This document shows, one piece after another, positions 38,501-48,834 of a DNA stretch of 64,000 nucleotides. This DNA comes from Yarrowia lipolytica (taxonomy: Eukaryota > Ascomycota > Dipodascomycetes > Dipodascales). A model generated the notes under the pieces. That model worked only from the letters and a program-made list of their open reading frames with translations, was not told the DNA's origin and made no database searches. Location: positions 806,001-870,000 of the forward strand of contig NC_090772.1 in the NCBI RefSeq assembly GCF_001761485.1, in the 5' to 3' direction. Within the stretch, counting starts at the first letter, position 1, and every line of letters begins with the position of its first letter. The translations under genes were made by a program, and so were the position numbers.

Positions 38501-41500
38501 CCCGACGTGGTTGAGACTGGTCCTGTGGCAGGCACATCAACTATCGACGATGGTAATGGACATACAAGTGTCATTGTGACTCTGGTACCCTCCACCACCT
38601 TCGGTGATGTGCCTGGCACCTCAAGCCTTACCAACAGTGACGGAATCGTCACTGGAGTTGTGGTTACCGATACCATGGACCATACACCCGACGTTGTGAC
38701 CACTGGATCGGTTCCTGGATTCGCTACATCTGTTGATGTAGATGGATCTACCCACTATGTCCTGACTGTGGTTCCTTCCACTGTCACCGGCGATACACCA
38801 GGCACTCTGAGTGTACCTGATGATCGAGGAGTTGTCACTGGAGTTGTTGTCACCGTGACACCCACGCCCGTGAAACCTGATGTTGTCGAGACTGGTCCTG
38901 TGGCCGGTACGTCAACTGTTGATGATGGCAATGGACATACAAGCGTCATTGTGACTCTTGTTCCTTCTACTGCCACTGGTGATGTCCCCGGTACCTCAAG
39001 TCTTACCAACAGTGACGGAATCGTCACCGGAGTTGTGGTCACCGTGACACCCACGCCCGTGAAACCTGATGTTGTCGAGACTGGTCCTGTGGCCGGTACG
39101 TCAACTATAGACGATGGTAATGGACACACCAGTGTCATTGTGACTCTGGTACCCTCCACCACCTTCGGTGATGTCCCTGGCACCTCAAGTCTCACCAACA
39201 GTGACGGAATCGTCACTGAAGTTGTGGTTACCGATACCATGGATCATACACCCGATGTTGTTACCACTGGATCTGTTCCTGGATTCGCTACATCTGTTGA
39301 TGTAGATGGATCTACCCACTACGTCCTAACCGTGGTTCCTTCCACTGTCACCGGTGATACACCTGGTACCCTGAGTGTACCTGATGATCGAGGAGTTGTC
39401 ACTGGCGTTGTTGTCACCGTGACACCAGCGAAGCCAGACGTTGTTGAGACTGGTCCTGTTCCTGGTACGACCACTATTGACGACGGTAATGGACACACAA
39501 GCGTTGTTGTAACAGTTGTTCCTTCAACAGCCACTGGAGACGTTCCTGGTACATCTAGCATTCTTGATGATGATGGAATCGTTACTGGAGTTGTCGTCAC
39601 TGTGACGCCGACGCCCGTGAAGCCTGATGTCGTCGAGACTGGTCCTGTGGCAGGCACGTCAACTATCGACGACGGTAATGGACACACCAGTGTCATTGTG
39701 ACTCTGGTACCCTCCACCACCTTCGGTGATGTGCCTGGCACCTCGAGTCTTACCAACAGTGACGGAATCGTCACTGGAGTTGTGGTTACTGAAACTATGG
39801 ATCATACACCCGACGTTGTGACCACTGGTTCAGTACCTGGATTCGCTACGTCTGTTGACGTAGATGGATCTACCCACTATGTCCTGACTGTGGTTCCTTC
39901 CACTGTCACCGGCGATACACCAGGCACTCTGAGTGTACCTGATGATCGAGGAGTTATTACTGGCGTTGTTGTCACCGTGACACCAGCGAAACCTGATGTT
40001 GTCGAGACCGGTCCTGTGGCCGGTACGTCAACTGTTGATGATGGCAATGGACATACAAGCGTCATTGTGACTCTTGTTCCTTCTACTGCCACTGGTGATG
40101 TACCCGGTACCTCGAGTCTAACCAACAGTGACGGAATCGTCACTGGAGTTGTTGTCACCTTGACACCCACACCCGTGAAGCCTGATGTTGTCGAGACTGG
40201 CTCCGTACCTGGTACGACCACTATCGACGATGGTAATGGACATACAAGTGTCATTGTGACTCTGGTACCCTCCACCACCTTCGGTGATGTGCCCGGCACC
40301 TCAAGCCTTACCAACAGTGATGGAATCGTCACTGGAGTTGTGGTTACCGATACCATGGACCATACACCCGACGTTGTTACCACTGGATCGGTTCCTGGAT
40401 TCGCTACATCTGTTGACGTAGATGGATCTACGCACTATGTGCTTACTGTTGTTCCTTCCACTGTCACCGGTGATACACCTGGTACCCTGAGTGTACCTGA
40501 TGATCGAGGAGTTGTTACTGGCGTGGTTGTGACCGTTACACCCACGCCCGTGAAACCCGACGTTGTCGAGACAGGCCCCGTGGCAGGCACGTCAACCATC
40601 GACGATGGTAATGGACATACAAGCGTTGTTGTGACTCTTGTTCCCTCCACCACCTTCGGTGATGTCCCTGGCACCTCAAGTCTCACCAACAGTGACGGAA
40701 TCGTCACTGGAGTTGTGGTTACCGATACCATGGATCATACACCCGACGTTGTGACCACTGGATCGGTTCCTGGATTTGCTACGTCTGTTGATGTAGATGG
40801 ATCTACCCACTATGTTCTCACTGTTGTTCCTTCCACTGTCACTGGAGACACACCTGGTACCCTGAGTGTTCCTGATGATCGAGGAGTTGTTACTGGCGTG
40901 GTTGTGACCGTTACACCCACGCCCGTGAAGCCTGATGTTGTCGTGACTGGATCTGTTCCTGGTACAACCACTATCGACGATGGTAATGGACATACCAGCG
41001 TCATTGTGACTCTTGTTCCTTCTACTGCCACTGGTGATGTCCCCGGTACCTCGAGTCTTACCAACAGTGACGGAATCGTCACCGGAGTTGTGGTCACCGT
41101 GACACCCACACCCGTGAAGCCTGATGTTGTCGAGACTGGTCCTGTGGCCGGTACGTCAACTATAGACGATGGTAATGGACACACCAGTGTCATTGTGACT
41201 CTGGTACCTTCCACCACCTTCGGTGATGTGCCCGGCACCTCGAGTCTTACCAACAGTGACGGAATCGTCACTGGAGTTGTGGTCACTGATACTATGGATC
41301 ATACACCCGATGTTGTTACCACTGGATCTGTTCCTGGATTCGCTACATCTGTTGATGTAGATGGATCTACCCACTATGTCCTAACCGTGGTTCCTTCCAC
41401 TGTCACCGGCGATACACCAGGCACTCTGAGTATACCCGATGATCGAGGCGTTGTCACTGGTGTAATTGTAACTGTGGCACCTTCACCGAAGCCAAGTGTT

Positions 41501-43504
41501 ACTACTGGACCTGTGGCCGGTTCGACCACAATTGGTGATGACAACGGACAGTCCCATGTTGTCGTGACTGTCGTGCCGACGACAGTCACTGGTGATGTCG
41601 CTGGCACTTCAAGTGTGCAGAATGGCGATGGAGTCGTCACAGGCGTCATCGTTACAGATACCTCGCAGGGCGGAGGTAACCAAGGAGGAGGCTTAGGAGG
41701 AGAAGAGGAAACGGATGTTGTGACTGGCTCCCTACCTGGCACCGTCACCACCAAGAACGACGCAGGAAGCACCTTCTATGTAGTTACAGTGGTACCATCT
41801 ACCGTAACAGGTGAATCTCCTGGCACGTCCAGCCTCTCCAACACTCATGGCGATGTGACAGCAGTTATTGTTACTGTGACATCATCTGTGAAGCCCGATG
41901 TCGTAACGACAGGCCCTATTCCGGGTACAACAACCATCGACGACGGAGATGGAAGTTCTCGAGTTGTCGTCACCGTAATTCCCACGACGGCGAGTGGTGA
42001 CACTCCCGGTACGTCGAGTGTCACAAACGATGATGGCGTCGTCACTGGCGTCATAGTCACCCAGACCTCTGCGCCATCGCTTCCCACTTTCACCACTGGT
42101 TCGACTGCTGGAACTTCAACGTCAACAGACGACTCAGGAAACACCCACATTATTGTGACTGTGGTTCCCAGTACCGTGACGGGTATCGTTCCTGGCACAT
42201 CAACTTTGGCCGATGATAGTGGCGTTGTCACTGGTGTAATCGTTACCACGGCTTCCTCCATCTTCCAGCCCGACGTTGTGGTCACAGGTTCCACTCCTGG
42301 CGTGTCTGTCTCTACCAATCCTCAAGGCAGCACTGTAATCATCGAAACCTTAGTGCCAACGACAGTAACGGGAGACGAGGAAGGAACATCAAGCCTTACC
42401 AACAGCAACGGAGTTGTTACGGATGTTATTGTCACAGTGCTACCAACAGTTACGACAACAGAATCTGGATCCGGTTTTGGCGACGAAGGCGATGGAGCAG
42501 GAACAACAGTAGTGACTGGCTCCTCAGCAGGTACCTCCACGTTGACAGACGGAGGTGTCTCGCGTGTGATTGTCACAGTGGTACCAACAACCTTGTCTGG
42601 TCCTGTTGGCGGCACCTCGACTCTCGTGGATAACAATGGCGTTCCAACAGGCGTCGAAGTAACCGTCGGTCCTCTGACAACCGGTTCTGGATCTGGTTCG
42701 TTCCCTGACTCGGAACATGGAGACTCTCAAGGTGTTCGAACACTGACAGACTCGCGTGGTTCTTCTTTTGTCATCCAGACATCAGATCAGACTACTACAG
42801 TTGGACCGACCCCTGGTACGTCAGTTATGACCGACAGCAATGGAGTCCCCACTGGCGTTGTGGTCACTGTTCTGCCCTCAAGAAGCAGTCCATTTAACCC
42901 CATTGGAGGCGACGCGTCGTCACTTTCCGTTTCATACCGAACCAGCACAGTTTCTCCTCTCGAAACTGCTGGACATGGTAGCGGCTTTGGATCCAACGAT
43001 GGCTCTTCAGATTCTGGATTCGGACAGCCTGACTCAGGAAGTGGAGGAAACGGAGGAAACGGAGGAAACGGAGGAAACGGAGGAAACGGAGGAAACGGAG
43101 GAAACGGAGGAAACGGAGGAAACGGAGGAAACGGAGAAAGCGGAGGATCTGGACACGGTAACACAGGCTCAGACTCTGGAGTTGGCGGTGTTAATGGACA
43201 AGGCGGAACTGGACAAGGTGGGGCTGGCTCTCACCCCGATTCTGGTTCCAATGGCGGAAATGGGGAATCTGGATTCGGAGGAGCAGGCTCTGGCTCGAAC
43301 CCAGACTCTGGCTCTCAACAAGGTGTTGGCGGAGGCGGCAGTGGAAATGGTGCAGGATTCGGATCCGACGGAAGCCAGGAGACACCTGCGTTGTACTCCA
43401 GCTCTGGTTCAGGTCCTCTCCAGGCCAACAATGCTCGCGGTCTCAAGCCCCATCAAGGCTTTGTTCTGGGCTCACTGATGGCATTCGTCTTGCTTGTCAT
43501 GTAA
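23537..43504 (+). CDS. Giant repeat-built, probably GPI-anchored cell-surface protein (adhesin-like), about 6639 residues
   Basis: Exon 1 (23537-23701) codes 55 residues starting with signal peptide MRSLLLSAIWALGRLASA. After a 48-base intron, exon 2 runs 23750-43504 without a stop, for 6584 more residues. Order of parts: a partial Cys-rich module (about 25-90); four full Cys-rich modules spaced about 175 residues apart, starting near 156, 332, 508 and 680, each with PDT...C, CWC and DCxxC; about 87 tandem units of 61-66 residues from about 792 to 6430; a Gly/Asn/Ser-rich stretch with about ten GGN units; and the GPI-type end ANNARG...FVLGSLMAFVLLVM. I see no Cys after about residue 790. Thr/Ser-rich units fit an O-glycosylated wall stalk. 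By analogy with flocculins and Als proteins the Cys-rich head would bind and the array would display it; that is inference. The acceptor choice is supported by the join LEE-CLQCLSL, which matches DCVQCLSL in the later modules. No family name is assigned. Confidence 0.9.
23702..23749 (+). other. Intron of the giant gene
   Basis: 48 bases, GTATGTATT to CTAACACAG. A second AG nine bases on (TTGCAG, ending 23758) is also in frame and would drop the residues CLQ. The first fits the Cys pattern better. Confidence 0.85.
24041..25957 (+). repeat. Four Cys-rich modules of the giant protein
   Basis: Four modules of about 172-176 residues start near 24041, 24570, 25100 and 25617. Each has an N-terminal Cys-rich part (C-x-PDT, C-x3-C, CWC, DC-x2-C and later cysteines). 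In the first three this is followed by one repeat-like unit of the form VDxxGxPxxExxVPxTxTG...GLSTxxDxxGxxTGLxV. In the fourth module that unit is the first unit of the long array. I do not recognise the Cys-rich part; it is not a WSC or CFEM pattern as far as I can tell by eye. Confidence 0.85.
28855..30333 (+). repeat. 594-bp higher-order repeat inside the array
   Basis: A block of three units is repeated almost letter for letter from about 28855, 29449 and 30043, the last copy ending near 30333. The shared markers are TNSDEVVTG and the linker GSQTPTQTP. The near identity points to recent unequal exchange or gene conversion. Confidence 0.85.
37560..41490 (+). repeat. 558-bp higher-order repeat, type II part of the array
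   Basis: Three unit forms of 62, 61 and 63 codons rotate; for example the ACCATGGA(T/C)CATACACCC word recurs at about 38113 and 38671, 558 bases apart. Some turns lack one form or carry an extra one, so the order is not perfectly regular. Confidence 0.8.
43043..43133 (+). repeat. GGAGGAAAC nonamer repeat
   Basis: About ten copies of a 9-base unit code Gly-Gly-Asn near the end of the giant protein, just before the Gly/Ser-rich spacer and GPI-type tail. Confidence 0.9.
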
Positions 43505-43514
43505 GCCATGTATG

Positions 43515-43625
43515 GATTTTGCGAAGGATTTTGTGTGGTGGGTTGATGAAGATTTATGCGAAGGACTTTTTTGTGGAGAGGTTGATGAAGATTTTGCGAA
43601 GGATTTTGTGATGAATGTGTTGAAT
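43515..43625 (+). repeat. Three-copy 36-39-bp repeat in the 3' tail of the giant gene
   Basis: Copies at 43515-43550, 43551-43589 and 43590-43625 share GATTT(T)GCGAAGGA(T/C)TTT...GTTGATGAA. Spacing is 36 and 39 bases, both multiples of three, and the sequence is open from an ATG at 43512 to a TAA at 43647-43649. Confidence 0.8.
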
Positions 43626-44289
43626 ATTGAATATGATTTTATTGTGTAAAACCAGAGTGTAGATGGTAGGTGGAGTTGAAAGAAAAGGCACAACTGTAGA
43701 TGTTGAAAAGCAAGACTTTATGGCACTGCAGCGGAGAACAAGTCGGCATGCCGGCCGTCATCGCATGTGAGTGCCGGCATGAGCAGGTCAGGGGCCATGG
43801 ACAAGTTCGAAAAGTTGGAGACAACAGCAACCTTCCCAGACGATTATCACGGAAGTCGCAGTTACGGCTGCGTCGGCCAACACTCACTAATAATACCGGT
43901 ACATTGGTCAGTGGGTGATCTGTATATGAATTGTGTTCTGACAATGTTGAGCATTAACCGTTGGATATTGTCGAGGCCATGGATACGTGTGATTGTGACT
44001 GTGATTGCGATTGTGTTGGTCTTTTTTCGAGACGGGCTGCCGAAAAAAAATGAATGAAACAAAACACATGTGCTGTAGCTGCTGTCCAAGTGACCGAGAG
44101 GTATATGATTATGATTATGCTGAAAATGATTTTATTTTTATTTTAAAATGCTTCTTTTTTTATAATTCATTTTTCCCATTCAACATCTCTTCGACCACCC
44201 CAGCAGAAACCGCACGCCATCAGAAAAATGAAGATGTCGTCAGTGTCAGGATAGATTTTAGAAGTATTTTCTGAAGTACAAGTAGCTGA

Positions 44290-44397
44290 ACAAAAATAAA
44301 TAGTATATGCAGAAAAAAAAATAGTAATAATAAATAAAAATAAATAATAATATAATAATAATTAATAATAAATTAATAATGAACAAAAAAAATAAAC
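44290..44397. repeat. AT-rich AAT/AATAA tract
   Basis: About 100 bases of almost pure A and T built of AAT and AATAA words. It could be part of an origin or simply low complexity; nothing more is shown. Confidence 0.7.
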
Positions 44398-45792
44398 CCG
44401 GCAGCAATAGCATTTCGGCGAAATTGGCATTCTCCAAAGTCGTGGAAATGCTCCTAAGTCACTGTGAACCAATTGCAACCGTACGCCCACCGAACAACAA
44501 GGAACCACCGCAGCCTTTTCTTAAACATGTGATTTGTCATTGCGAAAACCTCGGCCGGCCTTTACTGAATATCTACACCGCCAAGATATATTAAAAAAAG
44601 TTTTGTCAGCAGTTGTTCTTTTTTGAGACCGGCTTGGCGAATCTAGACTGGGGATATAATCCGGCAGCGTTTTGGCATTCGTTGTTTGTCGAGTAAAAGA
44701 GGCTGAAGCGGCTCGATGCACTAGACGACCGTATCTTGTACGTGGTCGTACCGGGCAGTACGCCCTACTCGTGGCACTCGTACTTCTCAACGGTTCGAGC
44801 TGATGCGCAATGTCTTGACAAGTAGCTACTGTACGTACAAGTGGAAAGCCAAGAGACTACTTGTAGGGTCTGAGACGGCTTTCGACGAAACACCGAGATG
44901 GACGTGTGTTTCACCCTCTTGGGCTCCCACATCCACAGCTGTCTGATGGCGGACCGTTATTCTGTCGCCGTGGAACTTCGGAATTGGCAACAGAATGTCG
45001 TATTTTTTTGGGAAATAAACTCCGGGGCTCTACACTCCCCACAAGAAGCGACTTGCTGATTTCAATGGTTGTCTTGTGTGGGGGAGGAGAGAGACACTAC
45101 TGTATGCACTTGTATTAACCGCTTCTTTTATGCTTCAAGTCAAGACGAGACACGCGTGCCAAGAATGGACCGCTGTCTGCTCGGGGGTTACCAACATATG
45201 AAAATGGCCCGGCGGTTTATCCGCACACGCTTTTCTTTCGCCCACACGGATTCTGGCCACCATTTTCCCTCCAACTTGTCTCGTCGGCCTCGTGCATAAA
45301 GTTTTGCCCCTCCTGAAATTTGAGACTAACTTTTCAGTATTTTTCCGTGCTCCACTTGACGTCGAGACAGAGAAAGACAAGGAGACAACCTTTCAAAAGC
45401 AGGTTGATGTGGGTCCTGAAGATGCGTCCTGCCCAACCACCCCCGTGCATAGCTCAGGTCTTGTTCGGCGACCGGGGTAGGTGCATCAGAACAAGAAACC
45501 AGCTGGAGCGGATTAACCAAACAAGGGGTACATAGATTGATGTGCGGGGAGCTCGCTTATGGCTAATTTTTTTTTTCTTTTCTTCCAGATTTAATCCGGG
45601 GTTTGATCAAGTATACGGCATCAGACGTCTCGCCAGGACCGCTTGGGTCTTGTCATGACTCGCTTCTGGGACCCGTGACACCCCCTCCCCACGTAACACT
45701 AGTGCGCTCCCTTAGCACGGCTGAAGACGATCGCTGCACCCACACGGCACGGCTGCGCGACTACTCCTCAAAAAGGTTGGGCAGTCTCAGAC

Positions 45793-45815
45793 GAGAGAGA
45801 GAGAGAGAGAGAGAG
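45793..45815. repeat. GA dinucleotide run
   Basis: About eleven GA units in the distal YHT1 promoter. Confidence 0.85.
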
Positions 45816-46295
45816 CAAGAGGAAGCGTAGAATTTGCCTTTGGCCAACTCTTTGGACCGCGCCAACCCGCAGATGCAGTTGGTGACGGTTGGCCAAAGTT
45901 TCTCGCGACATTTACCGGCCACTACTGTACCGTGTCAAAGCCGTCTGTACATGGAAGAAGCCCCACGCGTGGAACCGGAACAAGATGTAGAGCTAGACAT
46001 CAGTCAACTACAAGTAGGAGATGGTGAACCTCTTGTAAGCATAACTCTCCACCGCAACTATAGGTAAGACAGTGCCGCGCCATGCGAGTTTATTCCGCCC
46101 GGGTAGAAGGACCCATAACCCCCGAGGTAGGTCAAAGACCGGGGAGGGTGGTGCGAGCGTTTGCCAAACAAGAAACCTGGGGAAGGTTTGGCGCCCACCG
46201 TCAACTCTTTGTTTTGGTGACACATGAGAGCAGCAGCTAAGCTCTCTTGGGGAATGATGGCCAAAAGCATACTGGTTTCATTATTCTCGTGTGTG

Positions 46296-46304
46296 TATAT
46301 ATAG
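46296..46304 (+). promoter_or_regulatory. TATA box of YHT1
   Basis: TATATATAG lies 48-56 bases before the ATG at 46352. The closeness means the leader is short and that the longer open frame starting at 46247 would be upstream of the transcript. Confidence 0.7.
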
Positions 46305-46351
46305 AGACTAGTAGTTGCCACCTGAAACACGACATTGATTCACTACTAACC

Positions 46352-47899
46352 ATGGGACTCGCTAACATCATCAACCGTGGAGAAAAGCCCGAGGGCTCGG
46401 CCTTCATGGCGGCCTTTGTGGCCGTGTTTGTCGCGTTTGGAGGTATTCTGTTTGGATACGACACTGGAACCATTTCCGGCGTCATGGCCATGCCATTCGT
46501 CAAGAAGACCTTTACAGATGACGGCCTGGAGTTCACTTCTGAGCAGACCTCGCTCATCACTTCCATTCTTTCTGCAGGCACCTTCACTGGAGCCATTTCT
46601 GCTCCCTGGGCCTCTGATACTCTGGGAAGACGACTGGGTCTGATCCTCTTCTGTGTCGTCTTCTCTGTTGGCGCTATTCTTCAGACTGCTGCCACCGGCC
46701 GAACGCTTTTGATTGTCGGACGAGTTGTTGCTGGTCTTGGTGTTGGTGGAGTCTCTTCCATCGTTCCTCTTTACCAGTCTGAGGTTGCCCCCAAGTGGAT
46801 CCGAGGTGCCGTTGTCTCCATCTACCAGTTTGCCATCACCATTGGTCTTCTGCTGGCTGCCATTGTCAACAACGCAACCAAAAACAAAGACAACAGTGCT
46901 TCCTACCGAATTCCTCTCGGCCTTCAGCTTCTGTGGGCCGTCATCCTGAGTGGAGGTCTCATCCTGCTACCGGAGACTCCTCGATTCTGGATCAAGAAGG
47001 GCGAGTACGACAAGGCCGCCGATTCCCTGCGACGACTACGACGACTTCCTGTTGAGCACGAGGCTGTACAGAAGGAGCTCCTGGAGATCCAATCTTCTCA
47101 CGACCACGAGATGCAGATCGGTAGCGCCACCTGGGCCGCCTGCTTCTCCCCCAAGGGGTCCCAGCTGAAGCGAATGCTGACCGGTATTGCCATTCAGGCC
47201 CTGCAGCAGCTCACCGGTATCAACTTCATCTTCTACTACGGAACCGAGTTCTTCAAGAAGTCCAACATCTCCAACCCCTTCCTCATCCAGATGATCACCA
47301 ACATTGTCAACGTGGTTATGACCATCCCCGGTATCATGTTTGTTGATCGAGTCGGACGACGAAAGCTGCTGTTGATCGGAGCTATCGTCATGTGCTCTTC
47401 CGAGTTTATCGTGGCGGCTGTTGGTACTGCCATTGATAACGAGACCTCCTCAAAGGTTCTGATTGCCTTCACTTGTACCTTCATTGCCGGTTTCGCCGCC
47501 ACCTGGGGTCCTATTGCCTGGGTTGTCATTGGAGAGATTTTCCCTCTACGAATCCGAGCCAAGGGTGTTGCTCTATGCGCCGCCTCCAACTGGCTTTTCA
47601 ACTTTGCCATTGCCTTTGCAACCCCCTACCTCGTCGACGAGGCCCCTGGATCGGCCGGTCTCAAGACCAAGGTCTTCTTCATCTGGGGAGGCTGCAACTT
47701 CCTGTGCATCGCCTTCACTTACTTCTTCATCTACGAGACCAAGGGTCTTACTCTGGAGGAGGTGGACCAGATGTACGCCGAGATCAAGATTGCTTCTCGA
47801 TCCCACCAGTTTGTGCCTACCACTCGAGTCGCTGCTTACGACGAGCACGCTTCTGACGACAAGAAGGACGGACAGCACGTCTACATTGAGTCTGTCTAG
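46352..47899 (+). CDS. YHT1: Hexose transporter of the sugar porter family (Yht1)
   Basis: 515 residues from MGLANIINRGEKPEG. The frame is open 35 codons upstream, but that part contains the TATA box. It is a twelve-helix major facilitator protein of the plasma membrane that carries glucose and related hexoses. Signatures in order: GGILFGYDTGTISG in helix 1; DTLGRRLG between helices 2 and 3; GRVVAGLGVGGVSSIVPLYQSE; PETPRFWIKKG at the end of the first half; QQLTGINFIFYYG in helix 7; DRVGRRKLL; WGPIAWVVIGEIFPLRIRAKG; and YETKGLTLEEVDQMY after helix 12. These are all standard sugar porter motifs, and QQLTGINFI-like helix 7 favours glucose and fructose. Both termini are cytosolic and short. Codon bias is high, so expression should be strong. 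The name Yht1 rests on the neighbourhood and on memory of the species; the family is certain. Confidence 0.93.
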   Translation: MGLANIINRGEKPEGSAFMAAFVAVFVAFGGILFGYDTGTISGVMAMPFVKKTFTDDGLEFTSEQTSLITSILSAGTFTGAISAPWASDTLGRRLGLILFCVVFSVGAILQTAATGRTLLIVGRVVAGLGVGGVSSIVPLYQSEVAPKWIRGAVVSIYQFAITIGLLLAAIVNNATKNKDNSASYRIPLGLQLLWAVILSGGLILLPETPRFWIKKGEYDKAADSLRRLRRLPVEHEAVQKELLEIQSSHDHEMQIGSATWAACFSPKGSQLKRMLTGIAIQALQQLTGINFIFYYGTEFFKKSNISNPFLIQMITNIVNVVMTIPGIMFVDRVGRRKLLLIGAIVMCSSEFIVAAVGTAIDNETSSKVLIAFTCTFIAGFAATWGPIAWVVIGEIFPLRIRAKGVALCAASNWLFNFAIAFATPYLVDEAPGSAGLKTKVFFIWGGCNFLCIAFTYFFIYETKGLTLEEVDQMYAEIKIASRSHQFVPTTRVAAYDEHASDDKKDGQHVYIESV

Positions 47900-48027
47900 A
47901 CATTGCAACAACACTATAATGCCCTACGAACGAATAATTTAATCACTAATTTATATTCAGAAGATGATATACTTGTGCGATGGTATATTGAGGCGTGCGG
48001 TAATGTGTAAGAACTTTTGACAGGAAA

Positions 48028-48290
48028 CCATTAGTTGGACAGCTGGATATTGGGCTGAGCTTCGAATCGCCGAATACCACCAACTCTCGGAATCAAAGAC
48101 TCCACTTTACCTGGCCCGGTCTTCTTGATACTCCGGCCGGTGTCTAGACTCCTCGGATCCAGAGGGCGTTCGATGAGTTGCCCAGCTCAGGGCTAGGACC
48201 CAGTTCCTGGAAGCTCCCAGATCCTCCTCCAGCTCCACGAGGGTGGTTTGGATCAGAGGACATCTGGAACGGCAGGTGGTAGTTTCTGCA
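48028..48290 (-). other. Possible short or broken protein-coding segment
   Basis: Two adjoining minus-strand frames read like protein rather than spacer. The first gives YHLPFQMSSDPNHPRGAG... and continues GSFQELGPSPELG before ending at a stop at 48147-48149. The second, shifted by one base and open over the overlap, reads LIERPLDPRSLDTGRSIKK, then TGPGKVESLIPRVGGIRRFE, and ends at TAA near 48031. Composition and codons resemble coding DNA. I do not recognise a family, and no clear ATG plus splice signals joins them. It could be a small spliced gene, a decayed gene or chance. Confidence 0.25.
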
Positions 48291-48653
48291 TAGAATGAGT
48301 GCGTTTACATTCTAGGATGTTATTGGTATCAACAGTTATTCAAGGGCTCTGTTTACAATGTCAAAATCTGGATGGTGAAGAACTGGATACTTCGTGTCCC
48401 ACATGTACAAGGAATAGCTGTCAAGATCTGAAACGAAGGGAATCGGCCGCCATCAAGCCAATATTCTCTTACCAAGTACAACGGCTCGACCATGAGACTG
48501 TAATGTGGTAAGAGACGTTTGAAGTAGAAACGAAATTTGAAAAATCCGTTTAAACTATTCTTTTTGTCAATTCCCAAAAAAATATAAAAATACCACCATC
48601 CTTGGAACACCAAACCCCCCCTCCAAAAAAAAAAAAAAAAACACACAAAATAT

Positions 48654-48686
48654 CCCCCACTTGTCCCCCACTTGTCCCCCACATGT
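48654..48686. repeat. CCCCCACTTGT tandem repeat, three units
   Basis: Two perfect 11-base units and one with a single change lie about 150-180 bases upstream of the next gene's start. Confidence 0.85.
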
Positions 48687-48834
48687 CCTCCTCCACCAAT
48701 GGAAATTGCTCATTTTCCCCTCATCCGCACCTGCTTCAACATCACCGAATTAAGGTTTCAAAATAAGCGCCCGAAAGTGATGGTGAAGGTAAAAAAAAAT
48801 CGATTCTGACTCACCTCCACAAACCACTACGACC

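Larger units (their letters stand above)
25958..42885 (+). repeat. Array of about 87 tandem 61-66-residue units
   Basis: Typical unit: TTGSIPGTSTSVDENGSTH, then VIETLVPSTVSGETAG, then TSSLTNSDGVVTGIEVTETG plus a Pro/Thr linker. Units 3-48 (about 26350-35515) are type I with VDENGSTHVIETLVP and a 198-base period. A few have a four-residue TGSQ or TGPQ insertion in the linker, giving 210 bases. Units 51-58 are divergent. Units 49-50 and 59-80 are type II, in a rotating set of three forms marked DDGNGHTS...TTFGD, VDVDGSTHY...PDDRG and DDGNGHTS...TATGD, with a 558-base higher period. Units 81-87 are divergent. The count was made by reading the translation and may be off by one or two at the ends. 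Confidence 0.9.
43505..46295. other. Spacer between the giant gene and YHT1
   Basis: About 2.8 kb. Contents: a three-copy 36-39-base repeat directly after the stop; an AT-rich patch of AAT/AATAA units (about 44290-44397); CTACAAGTAG motifs at 44857-44866 and 46008-46017; a GA run (45793-45815). No supported protein gene longer than 60 codons. The right end is the YHT1 promoter. Confidence 0.65.
47900..48834. other. Spacer between YHT1 and the D-lactate dehydrogenase-type gene
   Basis: About 930 bases. It holds a protein-like minus-strand segment (48028-48290, listed separately), a poly-A run near 48625-48640 and an 11-base tandem repeat. The promoter of the following gene lies at the right end without an obvious TATA box. 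Confidence 0.6.

Noticed and set aside
26000-42700. Many minus-strand frames of 60-217 codons inside the giant gene
   Set aside because: They recur with the repeat period and simply reflect the repeated plus-strand codons.
46247-46351. N-terminal extension of the hexose transporter by 35 residues
   Set aside because: It contains the TATA box, and transporters of this family start near MGLANII-like sequence.
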